Assembly (NCBI GenBank): GCA_945888535.1
Contig: CAMDAN010000041.1
Location: 1 to 19,497, forward strand
Direction: 5' to 3'
Source: Bordetella parapertussis
GTDB lineage: Bacteria; Pseudomonadota; Gammaproteobacteria; Burkholderiales; Burkholderiaceae_C
DNA length: 19,497 nt
Shown here: positions 1 through 11,813 of the stretch, piece by piece
Position numbering within the stretch: the stretch's first letter is position 1
Layout of the letters: every line of letters starts with the position of its first letter
Translations under genes and position numbers: made by a program
Notes under the pieces: model-generated
What the model was told of the DNA's origin: nothing
The model's database searches: none
What the model saw: only the letters and a program-made list of their open reading frames with translations

Positions 1-111
1 AAGCACCAGCCAAGCGGCTTCATCAAAAGCGTTTTGGGTGCCGTGGCCAAAGCTGAGATGGGCACCATCGAGTTGCTTGGCGCAACTGTTCACCAGTTCG
101 ATCAGTGTCAT
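1..111 (-). CDS. prmB: 50S ribosomal protein L3 glutamine methyltransferase, N-terminal fragment (cut by window edge)
   Basis: Only the first 37 codons are present; the gene runs off the left edge. The translation begins [20 protein letters not shown] and continues with an FGHGT..A.DEA..LVL pattern. That pattern is typical of the N-terminal helical domain of PrmB, which methylates a glutamine of ribosomal protein L3. The catalytic SAM-binding part with its NPPY motif is outside the window, so the call rests on the N-terminus and on gene order. The start ATG (111-109) overlaps the dapE stop (110-108) in an ATGA arrangement, which implies translational coupling at the end of the dap operon. A different methyltransferase of the HemK/PrmC family is the main alternative. 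Confidence 0.72.
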   Translation of the reverse strand, partial: MTLIELVNSCAKQLDGAHLSFGHGTQNAFDEAAWLVL

Positions 112-1268
112 GCACGGGCCTGATGATCAAGGCGCTCTAAGACTTTACGGTAAATATTTTTAAGCGGTTCGATATCAGCGACGCTGACATGTTCATTGAG
201 TTTGTGAATGGTGGCGTTGGGCGGGCCGACTTCAACGACTTGAGTGCAAACTTGCGCAATAAAGCGGCCGTCGCTGGTTCCGCCGGTGGTGGAGAGTTGC
301 GTTTGCAGCCCAGTCTCTTCCAATATAGCGCCGCGAACGGCTTCAACTAAGACGCCTGGGGTAGTCAGAAAAGGCAGGCCGCCAATCGTCCAGACCAGCT
401 CATACTCCAAAGCGTGTTTTTTGAGCACGGCAATCAGGCGCTCTTGTAAAGACGCGGGCGTGGATTCGGTAGAAAACCGGAAGTTAAAGTCCAGAACCAA
501 ATGCCCCGGGATCACATTACTCACGCCCGTTCCGCCATGCACATTGCTGACCTGCCAGCTCGTGGGCGGAAAGAAGTCGTTGCCTTTGTCCCATTCAATC
601 GTTACCAAATCGGCTAAGGCCGGGGCTAACAAGTGAATCGGATTTTTCGCTAAATGCGGGTAGGCGATATGGCCTTGTATGCCTTTGACCGTCAGCTTGC
701 CGCTCATAGTTCCACGCCTGCCGTTTTTAATCATGTCGCCGGTTTTTTCGACCGAGGTGGGCTCGCCCACAATGCACCAGTCCAGCGTTTCGCCGCGAGC
801 GGTGAGGGCCTCGCACACTTTGATCGTGCCATCGACTGCGGGGCCTTCTTCGTCACTGGTGAGTAAGAAGGCAATGTTGATAGCCGCAGAAGGCTCTGCC
901 GCAGCAAATTCTTCACACGCCACCACCATCGCTGCCAGTGACGTTTTCATGTCGCTGGCACCTCGGCCAAACAATTTACCGTCGCGGTGGGTGGGGATAA
1001 AAGGGTTGCTGGCCCATTGGTCGATGGGGCCGGTGGGCACCACATCGGTATGGCCTGCGAATACCAGCGTTTTTGCGCCTGCGTGTGCGCTGCGTTTAAT
1101 CGCCCACAGGTTGCTCACCCGAAACGTATCGGGCCCGCTGTCTATGCGCTCACATTCAAAACCGAGGGCGCTAAGCCGCGCGGTGATGATGTCCAAGCAG
1201 CGCGCGTCTTCGGGGGTAACCGAAGGGCGCGAGAGGAGTTGCTCGGTGAGCTGAAGGGTGCGAGACAT
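108..1268 (-). CDS. dapE: Succinyl-diaminopimelate desuccinylase
   Basis: Hydrolyses N-succinyl-LL-2,6-diaminopimelate to LL-diaminopimelate and succinate in the cytoplasm, the last succinylase step towards meso-DAP and lysine. The 386-aa length matches the M20 metallopeptidase-like DapE family (about 375-385 aa). Visible di-zinc and catalytic residues are H73 and D75 in AGHTDVVP, D106 in GRGASDMK, E140/E141 in TSDEEGP, E169 in VGEPTSVE, and a C-terminal histidine in TIHKLNEHV. The GGTSDGRFI stretch near residue 330 is also typical of DapE. It lies 20 bp downstream of dapD and overlaps prmB by 4 bp, so dapC, dapD, dapE and prmB look like one transcription unit. No anomaly is seen. Confidence 0.97.
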   Translation of the reverse strand: MSRTLQLTEQLLSRPSVTPEDARCLDIITARLSALGFECERIDSGPDTFRVSNLWAIKRSAHAGAKTLVFAGHTDVVPTGPIDQWASNPFIPTHRDGKLFGRGASDMKTSLAAMVVACEEFAAAEPSAAINIAFLLTSDEEGPAVDGTIKVCEALTARGETLDWCIVGEPTSVEKTGDMIKNGRRGTMSGKLTVKGIQGHIAYPHLAKNPIHLLAPALADLVTIEWDKGNDFFPPTSWQVSNVHGGTGVSNVIPGHLVLDFNFRFSTESTPASLQERLIAVLKKHALEYELVWTIGGLPFLTTPGVLVEAVRGAILEETGLQTQLSTTGGTSDGRFIAQVCTQVVEVGPPNATIHKLNEHVSVADIEPLKNIYRKVLERLDHQARA

Positions 1269-1288
1269 TGAAAAAGACTTTAAGAAGA

Positions 1289-2122
1289 TCAGTCGCGCAA
1301 CAAGTCGTTGATGCTGGTCTTGGAGCGGGTTTGTGCGTCTACGCGCTTGACCACGATCGCGGCGTACATGCTAAAGGGTGCGCCGTTGGCCGCTACTTTA
1401 GGAATGTTACCGCTCACAACGACGGAGCCGCTGGTAACGCGCCCGTAGGAAATCTCACCAGTGGCGCGGTCAAAAATGGGAGTGCTTTGGCCGATGAAAA
1501 CACCCATGCCGAGAACAGAGTTTTCTTCGATGATCACGCCTTCAACCACTTCCGAACGAGCGCCAATAAAGCAGTTGTCTTCAATGATGGTAGGGCCGGC
1601 TTGCATCGGCTCCAATACGCCGCCAATGCCAACGCCGCCTGATAAGTGAACGTTCTTACCAATTTGTGCGCATGAACCCACGGTCGCCCAGGTGTCCACC
1701 ATCGTGCCGGAATCGACATACGCGCCGATGTTGACATACGAGGGCATCAAAATTGCGCCAGCGGCTACGAAGCTTCCGCGTCGCGCTACGGCAGGAGGCA
1801 CCACGCGTACGCCTGAGGCCTTGAGTTCTGCTTCCGTCATGTGGCCAAATTTGGTGTCCACTTTGTCGTAGAAAGCCAAGTCGCCAGACTTCATGACACG
1901 GTTGTCTTTTAAACGAAACGACAACAGCACAGCTTTCTTGATCCACTGGTGCGTTGTCCATTGGCCCACGCCGTCGCGGGTAGCAACGCGCAAAGTGCCG
2001 TTGTTCAACTGGGCGATGACGTGCTCGACTGCGTCAGCAACTTCTTTGGGTGCGGATTGGATAGAAATATTGGCGCGGTCTTCCCACGCGGCATCAAGGA
2101 TCGTTTGCAATTGTTGGCTCAT
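1289..2122 (-). CDS. dapD: 2,3,4,5-tetrahydropyridine-2,6-dicarboxylate N-succinyltransferase
   Basis: Transfers succinyl from succinyl-CoA to tetrahydrodipicolinate, opening the succinylase route to DAP. The protein is 277 aa from the chosen ATG, close to E. coli DapD (274 aa). It has an alpha-helical N-terminal part, then a left-handed beta-helix built of hexapeptide-type repeats ([20 protein letters not shown] and onward through about residue 240), and motifs such as [17 protein letters not shown] and [14 protein letters not shown]. An upstream in-frame TTG at 2137 would add five residues (MKEQR). The ATG at 2122-2120 is preferred because a GAAAGAG-like ribosome binding site lies about 7 nt before it and MSQQLQ is the usual N-terminus. 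It lies between dapC (about 40 bp upstream) and dapE. Confidence 0.96.
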   Translation of the reverse strand: MSQQLQTILDAAWEDRANISIQSAPKEVADAVEHVIAQLNNGTLRVATRDGVGQWTTHQWIKKAVLLSFRLKDNRVMKSGDLAFYDKVDTKFGHMTEAELKASGVRVVPPAVARRGSFVAAGAILMPSYVNIGAYVDSGTMVDTWATVGSCAQIGKNVHLSGGVGIGGVLEPMQAGPTIIEDNCFIGARSEVVEGVIIEENSVLGMGVFIGQSTPIFDRATGEISYGRVTSGSVVVSGNIPKVAANGAPFSMYAAIVVKRVDAQTRSKTSINDLLRD

Positions 2123-2164
2123 GCGCTGCTCTTTCAAAGGAGGGGTTTAACTAAGATACAAAAA

Positions 2165-3367
2165 TCAGTGACGGGACTGCACAAACTGCACGATGCGCGT
2201 GGCAGCTTCAATACATTCATCGGTGTGCGCGACCAGCGCCATCCGAATCCGGTGGGCGCCAGGGTTGTGTCCTCGCGCTTCTCGCGCCAGATAACTCCCC
2301 GGCAAAACCATCAGATTGTAGGCAGCGTAAAGATCACGGGCGAAGTCTTCGTCGCTGCCCTCGATACCCGCCCACAAATAAAAACCGGCATCCGGCAAAG
2401 CCACATCCATCACCTTTGCCAACATGGGTGTGACCTGTGCGAACTTTTCGCGGTACATCCTGCGGTTGTCAATAACATGCGCCTCGTCGTTCCAAGCGGC
2501 AATACTGGCCGTTTGAACCACCGGGCTCATGGCGCTGCCGTGGTAGGTGCGATAGAGTAAAAACGGTTTGATGAGGGCGGCGTCGCCTGCGCAAAAGCCA
2601 CTGCGCATACCGGGCACATTGCTGCGCTTTGACAAACTCGTAAAGCTCACGAGGTTTTTGAAATCGTGGCGGCCGAGTTGTGTCGCTGCTTCCAACCCAC
2701 CCAAAGGCGCTTCGTCGCGGAAGTAAATTTCGCTGTAACACTCGTCTGAGGCAATCACAAAACCAAAGCGGTCGCTCAGATCAAAAAGTTTTTTCCATTC
2801 TTGCAGCGGCATGACTGCGCCAGCGGGGTTGCCCGGCGAGCAGACAAACAGCAATTGGGTTTGGGTCCACACCGATTCAGGAACGCTGTCCCAGTCTTGG
2901 GCAAAGTTGCGCTTGGGGTCAGAGTGAACGAAATACGGTGCGCCACCACTGAGTAGCGCGGCGCCTTCGTAAATTTGGTAGAAAGGATTGGGGCAGACTA
3001 CCCAGAGCTTCTCTGCGCCAGCCTTTGGGGAAACGATGGTTTGCGCAAAGGCAAATAGCGCTTCGCGGGAGCCGTTGATTGGCAAAATTTGGGTGGCTGC
3101 GTTGAGGTTCAAGCCGTAGCGACGGTGCGCCCACTGCGCTATAGCGCCTCGCAATGCGGGCTCGCCCGCGGTTGCAGGATAAGCCGACAAGCCCGAGCCC
3201 AGGACCGCGTCGCTAAAGGCTTGTTTGATCAAAGCAGGAGTTGCGTGGCGGGGCTCACCAATACCCAAGCTGATGGGGGCGTAGCTGGCGTTGGGTTTAA
3301 CGGACGAAAAAAGCTGGCGCAGGCGTTCAAAGGGATAAGCCTGCAAAAGCGATAAATTGGGGTTCAT
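2165..3367 (-). CDS. dapC: Succinyldiaminopimelate transaminase (PLP-dependent, class I/II aminotransferase)
   Basis: Converts N-succinyl-2-amino-6-ketopimelate to N-succinyl-LL-DAP with glutamate as amino donor. It is a 400-aa fold-type I aminotransferase. The PLP Schiff-base lysine is K247 in SFTSLSKRSNVPGMRSGF. The cofactor-binding D208 and Y211 lie in SDECYSEIY, and the SPGNPAG motif is at about 177-183. N-terminal LGIGEPRHATP and GEPALRGAIAQWA are typical of DapC rather than of general aspartate aminotransferases. Adjacency to dapD and dapE confirms the role. The ATG at 3367 has no strong Shine-Dalgarno sequence and may follow a short leader. It is the first gene of the minus-strand operon; a 115-bp gap separates it from the divergent HPt gene. 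Confidence 0.93.
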   Translation of the reverse strand: MNPNLSLLQAYPFERLRQLFSSVKPNASYAPISLGIGEPRHATPALIKQAFSDAVLGSGLSAYPATAGEPALRGAIAQWAHRRYGLNLNAATQILPINGSREALFAFAQTIVSPKAGAEKLWVVCPNPFYQIYEGAALLSGGAPYFVHSDPKRNFAQDWDSVPESVWTQTQLLFVCSPGNPAGAVMPLQEWKKLFDLSDRFGFVIASDECYSEIYFRDEAPLGGLEAATQLGRHDFKNLVSFTSLSKRSNVPGMRSGFCAGDAALIKPFLLYRTYHGSAMSPVVQTASIAAWNDEAHVIDNRRMYREKFAQVTPMLAKVMDVALPDAGFYLWAGIEGSDEDFARDLYAAYNLMVLPGSYLAREARGHNPGAHRIRMALVAHTDECIEAATRIVQFVQSRH

Positions 3368-3482
3368 GGGGTCGTATTATCGTCGAGTCATCGTTAAACT
3401 CAGCCTCAGGCAGGGCGTTTTAAGACCGATAAGCGCGCCGCTTTGCTTGAACTATTAAAACATTCATCATTCAGGGGGCTGG

Positions 3483-3842
3483 GTGGACTATCGCTACTTA
3501 GATATCGAACGCGCCATGGGCTTCATGGGCGATGCGCAGGGCGTAAGGGATATGTTGAGCGTTCTTTGCGCGACCCTCAAGACCGATCTTCCCAAAATGC
3601 AAGAGCGTCTTCGTGCCAATGACTTGCCAGCCTTGCAGAAAAACTTGCACTCGCTCAAAGGCTTTATTCCCATTTTTTCTAACCAAGCGCTGGCGGATCA
3701 ACTGATTGCTCTTGAACGGATGGCCAGAACCCCAGACTTAGCCCTAGACGCCAAAGACTTTCAGCCGCAGTGTGAAGTGTTTTTTAATGCGATTGCTGAT
3801 TTGTCGCAAGAAGCGGAAAACTACCTCGCCCAGCCGATGTAG
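3483..3842 (+). CDS. Orphan HPt-domain phosphotransfer protein
   Basis: A 119-aa, probably all-helical protein that fits a stand-alone histidine phosphotransfer (HPt) domain. The signature is NLHSLKGF, with H56 as the predicted phosphoryl-accepting histidine followed by the usual K-G. Such proteins carry phosphate between hybrid sensor kinases and response regulators. No kinase, receiver domain or regulator gene is visible nearby, so its partner is unknown. The start is a GTG at 3483 preceded by a G-rich CAGGGGGCTGG stretch that can serve as ribosome binding site; no upstream in-frame ATG gives a longer homologous N-terminus. It is divergent from dapC and 147 bp before smc. The HPt assignment rests on the motif and helical character. 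Confidence 0.75.
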   Translation: MDYRYLDIERAMGFMGDAQGVRDMLSVLCATLKTDLPKMQERLRANDLPALQKNLHSLKGFIPIFSNQALADQLIALERMARTPDLALDAKDFQPQCEVFFNAIADLSQEAENYLAQPM

Positions 3843-3885
3843 CGCCGGGGCAAATGGCACGCCGGATACTAAGGGGAACCCCCTG

Positions 3886-3913
3886 TTGAGCGCGGGGACA
3901 GTCACGGTATCAT
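3886..3913 (+). promoter_or_regulatory. Predicted sigma70 promoter for smc
   Basis: A -35-like TTGAGC (3886-3891) is separated by 16 bp from a -10-like TATCAT (3908-3913), matching 4/6 and 5/6 of the consensus. Transcription would start near 3920, about 70 nt before the smc GTG. It is the best promoter match seen in the 147-bp gap between the HPt gene and smc, suggesting that the smc-zipA-ligA run is transcribed separately. Prediction by eye only. Confidence 0.4.
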
Positions 3914-3989
3914 TAGGGGATGTTTAGAGCGGTGAATTTTACGTTTTTCACAATTAAATCAACAACTTAGCCAAGAATAGTTCTCGCCC

Positions 3990-6900
3990 GTGCGCCTTAA
4001 TTCGATCAAGTTATCTGGATTCAAATCCTTTGTTGACCCCACCAACTTCCTCTTGCCGGGTCAATTGGTCGGCGTAGTGGGCCCCAACGGGTGCGGTAAA
4101 TCCAACATCATGGATGCGGTGCGCTGGGTGCTTGGTGAGAGCCGCGCCAGCGAGTTGCGCGGCGAGTCGATGCAAGACGTGATCTTTAACGGAACGACTT
4201 CGCGCAAAGCCGCAAGCCGCGCCAGTGTCGAATTGGTTTTTGACAACGCTGACCACCGCGCCGGTGGGCAGTGGGGGCAGTTTGGTGAAATCGCTGTCCG
4301 CCGGGTGTTGACCCGTGACGGAACGTCAAGCTACTTTATCAATAACCAACCCGTGCGTCGCCGCGACGTGCAAGATGTATTTTTAGGAACTGGCCTAGGT
4401 CCTAGGGCCTACGCCATCATCGGCCAAGGCACCATTAGCCGCATCATCGAATCCAAGCCTGAAGAGTTGCGCTTGTTTTTAGAAGAGGCTGCGGGCGTTT
4501 CCAAATACAAAGAACGCCGCCGCGAGACGGAAAACCGCTTGAGTGATACCCGTGAAAATCTTACCCGGGTTGAAGACATCTTGCGGGAGCTCAATAGCAA
4601 CTTAGAAAAATTAGAAAAACAAGCCGAAGTCGCCTCTAAATACAACACGCTCCAACACGACATCAATCGCAAACAGCAGCAGCAATGGTTTTTAAAGCGG
4701 GCCGAGGCCTTGGCCGATCAAGCCAAAGTGCTGGCGGATTCGCAAGTTGCCGTCAACGCTCTGGAAGGCCGCACTGCGGACCTTCGCCATATCGAAGCCG
4801 ATTTGGAAACTGTGCGCCAAGCCCATTACGGCGCTGGCGACCAAGTGAACCAAGCCCAAGGTTTGTTGTATGAAGCCAGTACCGAAGTAGGGCGCTTAGA
4901 AGCGGAAATTCGCTTTGTAGTAGAGGGCCGCCAGCGCGTAGAGCAGCGCTTAGTGACGCTCCAAGAACAAGCCAGCCAATGGAACACGCGCAAAGACGAT
5001 GCCCTTGCAGAAATAGAGCGCCTCGCTGAAACCGCGCTCCATGGAGATACGCAAGCCGAATTGCTCGCAGCCCAGCTCGAAGAGCAGGCGCAGCAACTCC
5101 CTGATTTGGAAGACGCATTACTGCGCGCCCAAAGCCAAGCCAACGAACAGCGCAGCACGGTTGCCCAAACCCAACAAGCCATTGGGGTGTTGTCAGCCGA
5201 ACAGCGCAATATCCAAGAACAAAGCCGACAACTCAGCCAGCGCAGCGAACGTCTAGGCGCCGACCGAAACGCATTGGCCGCGCCCGATGAAGCGCGTTTA
5301 GTGAATCTTCAGGCCGAGTTAGCGCAAGCCCAAGCGGCCGTGCAAGACGCGCAAACCCATTTAGACGAATTACAAGCAACCGTTCCTCAGCTTGATGAAG
5401 CCAGACGCTCGCAGCAACAGACTGTTAACACCGAAGCGGCCCGCCAAGCCGATTTGTCGGCCCGCTTGGATGCCTTGAAAGCGCTACAAGAAAAAGTTAA
5501 AACCGATGGCAAATTACAGCCCTGGCTTGCCAAGCACGGGCTTGATAGTTTGCAAGGGCTTTGGAGCCGAATTCAAGTCGACGCGGGTTGGGAAAACGCC
5601 TTAGAAGGTGCGTTGCGTGAGCGTTTGGGTGCTTTGGAAGTCTCGCGTTTGGATACGGTTCGCGCCTTCGCAGGCGACGCGCCGCCTTCCAAATTGGCTT
5701 TCTTTAGCCCACCAGTCGCCGCTACGGCCGAGCCAAACGCAACGCTGCCGCGTTTATCGGCCGCGCTGCGCGTGACGGATTTGGGTCAAAAAGCCGTTTT
5801 AGAAGACTGGCTCCAAGGCTGTTTTACTGCGGCGAGTTTTGATGAGGCTTTAGCCCAACGCGACAAACTCAAGGCGGGAGAAAGCATTTACGTCAAGTCC
5901 GGCCACGTCGTGGAGCGTTACAGCGTCGGTTTTTACGCCCAAGACTCTGAACAGGCCGGCTTGTTGGCCCGCGCCCAAGAAATAAAAAGTCTTGAAAAAG
6001 AGTTGCGTGCCCAAGTGCTGATTGCCGATGAGTCACGCGTCGCGCTGACCCGCGCTGAAAGCGCCTACGCTGAAAGCGCGCAGCGCTTGGTCGGGTTGCG
6101 AACCCAGGCCCAAGAAAGCCAAAGCCGCAGCCACGCGATCCAAGTTGAAACCTTGCGTATGTCGCAACTCGCTGAGCAAACCCGCAGCCGCAGCGCCGAA
6201 ATTGAATCCGATCTTGAAGAAGTGCAAGCCCAGCTCGACGCGTTGCAAGAGCGCTCGGTCGAGGCTGAGGCGCGTTTTGAGGCTTTGGATATGCAATTGG
6301 CCGATGGCCAAGAGCGCCACGCGCAGTTGGATGAGCGGGTGATCGCTTACCAAAGCCAATTGACCCAGTCGCGCGAGCAGCAGCGCAGCTTAGAACGCCA
6401 AGCCCAAGAGGCCACGTTTGCGCAGCGCAGCTTGCAAGCCCGCAACGCTGAACTCGCACGGGCCATCGAGACGGCCAATGCCCAAGCGGTCGAGGTGGCC
6501 CAAGAGTCGCATCGGGCTCAAGAAGAATTACAACGGCTTAACGATGCCTCGGCCCAAGCGGGCCTGCAGACCGCGTTGGCCTTGAAGTTAGAGCGCGAGC
6601 AGCAACTGGCGATGCGCCGAAGCGAATACGACGACCTCACCGCCAAACTTCGCGCCAGCGACGAGCGCCGCATGCAACTCGAGCGCGAGCTCGACCCGAT
6701 GCGCCAACGCATTACCGAACTCCAACTCAAAGAGCAAGCCGCCCGTTTAGGCTTCGAACAATACAACGCCCAATTGGTGGACGCCCAGGCTGATCTCGAT
6801 GCGATTGCCCAAAGCATCCAAGAAGGCAACGTTCGCCTGACTGGCATGCAGTCTGAGATTGACAGACTCGGGCGCGAGATCGCCGCTTTGGGCGCTGTGA

Positions 6901-7505
6901 ATTTAGCCGCGTTGGACGAGTTAACTTCGGCCCGCGAGCGCAAAGATTTCTTAGACACCCAAAGCCTCGACCTCAACCAAGCCATGGAAACTTTGGAGGA
7001 CGCGATTCGCCGCATTGATGCCGAAACGCGCGAGTTGCTCTCGGGTACGTTTAACCAAGTCAACGAGCACTTTGGTCGTATGTTCCCCGAGCTGTTTGGT
7101 GGCGGTAACGCCCGCTTGGTGATTACAGGCGATGAAATTTTAGATTCTGGCGTTCAAGTGATTGCGCAGCCCCCAGGCAAGAAAAACCAAACCATTCACT
7201 TGCTCTCCGGCGGAGAAAAAGCACTGACTGCGATCGCCTTGGTGTTTGCGATTTTCCAACTCAACCCTGCGCCGTTTTGCTTGCTTGACGAGGTGGACGC
7301 GCCTTTGGATGATGCCAACACCGAGCGTTACGCCAAACTGGTCACGAAGATGAGCAAAGGAACGCAGTTCTTATTCATTAGCCACAACAAAATTGCCATG
7401 GAAATGGCCGAGCAGTTGATCGGCGTGACCATGCAAGAACAAGGCGTGTCCCGTATCGTGGCCGTGGATATGGAAGCCGCCGTGAGTTTGGTGGAGTTGG
7501 CTTGA
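3990..7505 (+). CDS. smc: Chromosome partition protein SMC
   Basis: Structural maintenance of chromosomes ATPase, which compacts and segregates the nucleoid with ScpA/ScpB. The 1171-aa length is normal for bacterial SMC. The N-terminal head carries Walker A GPNGCGKS at residues 31-38 and the RGESMQDVIFNG and GPRAYAIIGQGTI motifs. Two long Q/E/A-rich coiled-coil arms flank a hinge at roughly residues 505-660. The C-terminal head has the ABC signature LSGGEKAL near 1071 and Walker B FCLLDEVDAPLDD near 1095. The start is GTG at 3990 and gives the conserved MRLNSIKLSGFKSF N-terminus; no good Shine-Dalgarno is evident. The stop is 35 bp before the zipA-like gene, consistent with an smc-zipA-ligA operon common in beta-proteobacteria. 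Confidence 0.98.
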   Translation: MRLNSIKLSGFKSFVDPTNFLLPGQLVGVVGPNGCGKSNIMDAVRWVLGESRASELRGESMQDVIFNGTTSRKAASRASVELVFDNADHRAGGQWGQFGEIAVRRVLTRDGTSSYFINNQPVRRRDVQDVFLGTGLGPRAYAIIGQGTISRIIESKPEELRLFLEEAAGVSKYKERRRETENRLSDTRENLTRVEDILRELNSNLEKLEKQAEVASKYNTLQHDINRKQQQQWFLKRAEALADQAKVLADSQVAVNALEGRTADLRHIEADLETVRQAHYGAGDQVNQAQGLLYEASTEVGRLEAEIRFVVEGRQRVEQRLVTLQEQASQWNTRKDDALAEIERLAETALHGDTQAELLAAQLEEQAQQLPDLEDALLRAQSQANEQRSTVAQTQQAIGVLSAEQRNIQEQSRQLSQRSERLGADRNALAAPDEARLVNLQAELAQAQAAVQDAQTHLDELQATVPQLDEARRSQQQTVNTEAARQADLSARLDALKALQEKVKTDGKLQPWLAKHGLDSLQGLWSRIQVDAGWENALEGALRERLGALEVSRLDTVRAFAGDAPPSKLAFFSPPVAATAEPNATLPRLSAALRVTDLGQKAVLEDWLQGCFTAASFDEALAQRDKLKAGESIYVKSGHVVERYSVGFYAQDSEQAGLLARAQEIKSLEKELRAQVLIADESRVALTRAESAYAESAQRLVGLRTQAQESQSRSHAIQVETLRMSQLAEQTRSRSAEIESDLEEVQAQLDALQERSVEAEARFEALDMQLADGQERHAQLDERVIAYQSQLTQSREQQRSLERQAQEATFAQRSLQARNAELARAIETANAQAVEVAQESHRAQEELQRLNDASAQAGLQTALALKLEREQQLAMRRSEYDDLTAKLRASDERRMQLERELDPMRQRITELQLKEQAARLGFEQYNAQLVDAQADLDAIAQSIQEGNVRLTGMQSEIDRLGREIAALGAVNLAALDELTSARERKDFLDTQSLDLNQAMETLEDAIRRIDAETRELLSGTFNQVNEHFGRMFPELFGGGNARLVITGDEILDSGVQVIAQPPGKKNQTIHLLSGGEKALTAIALVFAIFQLNPAPFCLLDEVDAPLDDANTERYAKLVTKMSKGTQFLFISHNKIAMEMAEQLIGVTMQEQGVSRIVAVDMEAAVSLVELA

Positions 7506-7540
7506 TAAACCTGCATATTGCGCATTGTTGAGATCACACT

Positions 7541-8653
7541 ATGAGTAATTTCCAAATTAGTTTGGCGATGATTGGGGGTTTGGTGTTGGCGTTTGTCGTC
7601 GCCCAAAGCGCGTGGTCCTCGCGCAGCAGCCGTCCCAAGCAAGCAGATCAACCGGAGGGTTCGTCTGAGGATTCCACCGAAGCCGTACACAACCCGCAAG
7701 AGCCGGGTGAGGGCCACGAGGACCAAGACCCTGAAAATACGGCCAACCCGCATGAGCCCGGCTTAGATGATTTAGACGACGAAGACTTTGCGCCTGCACT
7801 TTTAAAACCCGTCGCAGTGCGTCGTGCGCCTTTAGACGCGCTTATCGATGTGATCGCGCCGGTCAACCTCGACCCCGCCGAAGAAGCCATTGCAGGCGAA
7901 GTCGTCATTGCCGCTTTGCCGAGTACCCGCCGCGTGGGTACCAAGCCTTTTGCCATTGATGGATTGAACGACGACACCCAAACTTGGGAGCCCCCGCAAG
8001 CCGGTTCTTTTTACAGCGCATTTCAAAGCGGGGTTCAACTCGCTAACCGCTCCGGCGCCCTTGACGATATTGAGTACTCTGAATTTGTTATCAAAACGCA
8101 AGCTTTTGCCGATGCCATAGGCGCAACGCCTGAGATTCCAGAGATGCGCGATGAAGTGGCCCGCGCCCGCGAGTTGGATCACTTTGCCAGCCAAAGTGAT
8201 GCGCAACTGGGCGTCAACTTGCGAGCCAGAAACGCGTCGTGGAGCCCCGGTTACGTTCACCAAATCGCCGCCCAACACGGCTTTGTTGTGGGCCAATTGC
8301 CTGGGCGAATGGTCTTGCCTGCAACAACCCAAGGCTTGCCGCCAATTTTGTCTTTGACATTCGATAGCCAGGCCGCTATGTCTGAAGATGCTGCGCAGTC
8401 GGCGATTCGCGAATTGATTTTTCATTTGGACGTTCCGCAAGTCGACCGCGACGCCAAGCCGTTTCAAGCCATGTGTTTAGCCGCCCAAGCGATGGCGCAA
8501 ACCATGGACGGTTTGGTGACCGATGACAACGGCCAAGCCTTGTCTACCCAATCGCTGCAAAGTATTGCCAATGAGTTAGAGCGGCTTTACACCATGTTGG
8601 AGCAGCGCGAGCTTGCCGCCGGATCGTTGTTGGCTCGCCGCTTGTTTTCTTGA
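7541..8653 (+). CDS. zipA: ZipA-like cell division protein (FtsZ-binding, single-pass membrane)
   Basis: A 370-aa protein with an N-out bitopic layout. A hydrophobic segment at about residues 7-26 (SLAMIGGLVLAFVVAQSAW) is followed by a basic patch and a long acidic, proline-rich linker to about residue 100. The C-terminal globular part, roughly 225-365, resembles the FtsZ-binding domain of ZipA. ZipA tethers FtsZ to the inner membrane and stabilises the Z ring. Identity is supported mainly by architecture and by position between smc and ligA, where beta-proteobacteria often keep a zipA-like gene; the sequence is divergent from E. coli ZipA. The stop TGA is immediately followed by the ligA GTG, so the two are probably translationally coupled. 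Confidence 0.78.
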   Translation: MSNFQISLAMIGGLVLAFVVAQSAWSSRSSRPKQADQPEGSSEDSTEAVHNPQEPGEGHEDQDPENTANPHEPGLDDLDDEDFAPALLKPVAVRRAPLDALIDVIAPVNLDPAEEAIAGEVVIAALPSTRRVGTKPFAIDGLNDDTQTWEPPQAGSFYSAFQSGVQLANRSGALDDIEYSEFVIKTQAFADAIGATPEIPEMRDEVARARELDHFASQSDAQLGVNLRARNASWSPGYVHQIAAQHGFVVGQLPGRMVLPATTQGLPPILSLTFDSQAAMSEDAAQSAIRELIFHLDVPQVDRDAKPFQAMCLAAQAMAQTMDGLVTDDNGQALSTQSLQSIANELERLYTMLEQRELAAGSLLARRLFS

Positions 8654-10744
<2,091 letters not shown>

Positions 10745-10762
10745 ACACAACCGGAGTAAGCC

Positions 10763-11233
10763 ATGGACGCATTTCAAGACCACTACCCTCACAACGTAGC
10801 CCACTGCTACGGTTGCGGCCACCTCAATGGCCACGGCCACCAAATCAAAACGGTGTGGGATGGCGATGAAACCGTCACCCACTTCACCCCCAAGCCCTAC
10901 CACACCTCCATCATCGGCTATGCCTACGGCGGCCTGATCGCCTCGCTGATTGACTGCCACAGCACCGGTTCAGCCGCAGCCGCTATGTACCGCCAAGCGG
11001 GCCGAGACATGGACTCGCTCCCCGCGTTTCGCTTTGTCACTGGCTCTTTGCACGTGGATTACTTAAAACCCACGCCCATTGAAGGCGAGCTTGAAATTCG
11101 CGGCCGTATCAAAGAAATCAAAGGCCGCAAAGTCGTTGTAGAAACCACGGTCTATGCCGGTGGGGTTGCGACCGTGCGCGGTGAAGTGGTTGCGGTTCAG
11201 ATGCCTGAGAGTTTTTCTCAGGCGGCGTCGTAA
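10763..11233 (+). CDS. PaaI-like hot-dog thioesterase
   Basis: A 156-aa single-domain protein of the hot-dog fold acyl-CoA thioesterase superfamily (PaaI/YbgC-like). Typical features are [20 protein letters not shown], the active-site helix region, and the strand pattern [20 protein letters not shown] followed by [20 protein letters not shown]. The N-terminus has a CYGCG motif and several histidines (about residues 12-26), a feature of some PaaI relatives that may be structural or metal-binding. The substrate cannot be told from sequence. The ATG has a CGGAG ribosome binding site about 7 nt upstream. It is 18 bp after ligA and 10 bp before def, so probably cotranscribed with both. Confidence 0.85.
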   Translation: MDAFQDHYPHNVAHCYGCGHLNGHGHQIKTVWDGDETVTHFTPKPYHTSIIGYAYGGLIASLIDCHSTGSAAAAMYRQAGRDMDSLPAFRFVTGSLHVDYLKPTPIEGELEIRGRIKEIKGRKVVVETTVYAGGVATVRGEVVAVQMPESFSQAAS

Positions 11234-11243
11234 AGGCGGCCCC

Positions 11244-11783
11244 ATGACCGTTCGCGAGATTCTCAAAATGGGCGACCCGCGCTTATTGCGCCAGGCCCAA
11301 GAAGTAAAGACGTTTGATTCGGACGCGCTGCATTTGTTGGTGCTAGACCTGCTTGACACCATGCACGCCGCCAACGGCGCAGGCCTTGCTGCGCCACAAA
11401 TCGGGGTCGATCTGCAAGTGGTGGTTTTTGGCTCGGGTGAAGCCAACCCCCGCTACCCCGACCGCGATCTGGTTCCGCGTACGATCTTGGTAAATCCCGT
11501 TATCACGCCCATCAACGACGCAACAGACAACGACTGGGAAGGCTGCTTGTCTGTTCCCGGAATGCGCGGCATGGTCCCACGTTTTACCCACATTCGCTAC
11601 ACCGGCTTTGACCCCTACGGCGACCCCATTGACCGCACGGTAGAAGGCTTTCACGCCCGCGTGGTGCAACACGAATGCGACCACCTGTGGGGCAAGCTCT
11701 ACCCCATGCGCATGACCGACTTTTCGCAGTTTGGTTTTACCGAGGTTTTATTTCCGGGCTTGGTGGATACGCAAGACGATTAG
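11244..11783 (+). CDS. def: Peptide deformylase
   Basis: Removes the formyl group from the initiator methionine of nascent proteins; a ferrous/zinc metallohydrolase. The protein is 179 aa and carries all three family motifs: [10 protein letters not shown] (residues 45-54), EGCLSVPGM with metal ligand C101, and QHECDHLWG with metal ligands H143 and H147 and catalytic E144. The ATG at 11244 is chosen because [14 protein letters not shown] is the usual N-terminus and an AAAGGCGG ribosome binding site precedes it. A longer frame starting at 11154 would overlap the thioesterase. It lies far from any fmt gene, so it may be one of several deformylase copies. It is the last core gene before the restriction block. 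Confidence 0.96.
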   Translation: MTVREILKMGDPRLLRQAQEVKTFDSDALHLLVLDLLDTMHAANGAGLAAPQIGVDLQVVVFGSGEANPRYPDRDLVPRTILVNPVITPINDATDNDWEGCLSVPGMRGMVPRFTHIRYTGFDPYGDPIDRTVEGFHARVVQHECDHLWGKLYPMRMTDFSQFGFTEVLFPGLVDTQDD

Positions 11784-11813
11784 CTTGCTTAACTCCTGAT
11801 AATGGGCAGGTCC

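Noticed and set aside
3869..3883. AGGGG-AA-CCCCCT palindrome after the HPt gene as a terminator.
   Set aside because: The 2-nt loop is too small for the full stem and there is no T-run downstream.
4753..5118. Many antisense frames of 60-200 codons across smc, ligA and hsdR.
   Set aside because: They are shadows of strongly coding sequence with biased codon use; none shows a recognisable domain or a proper start region.
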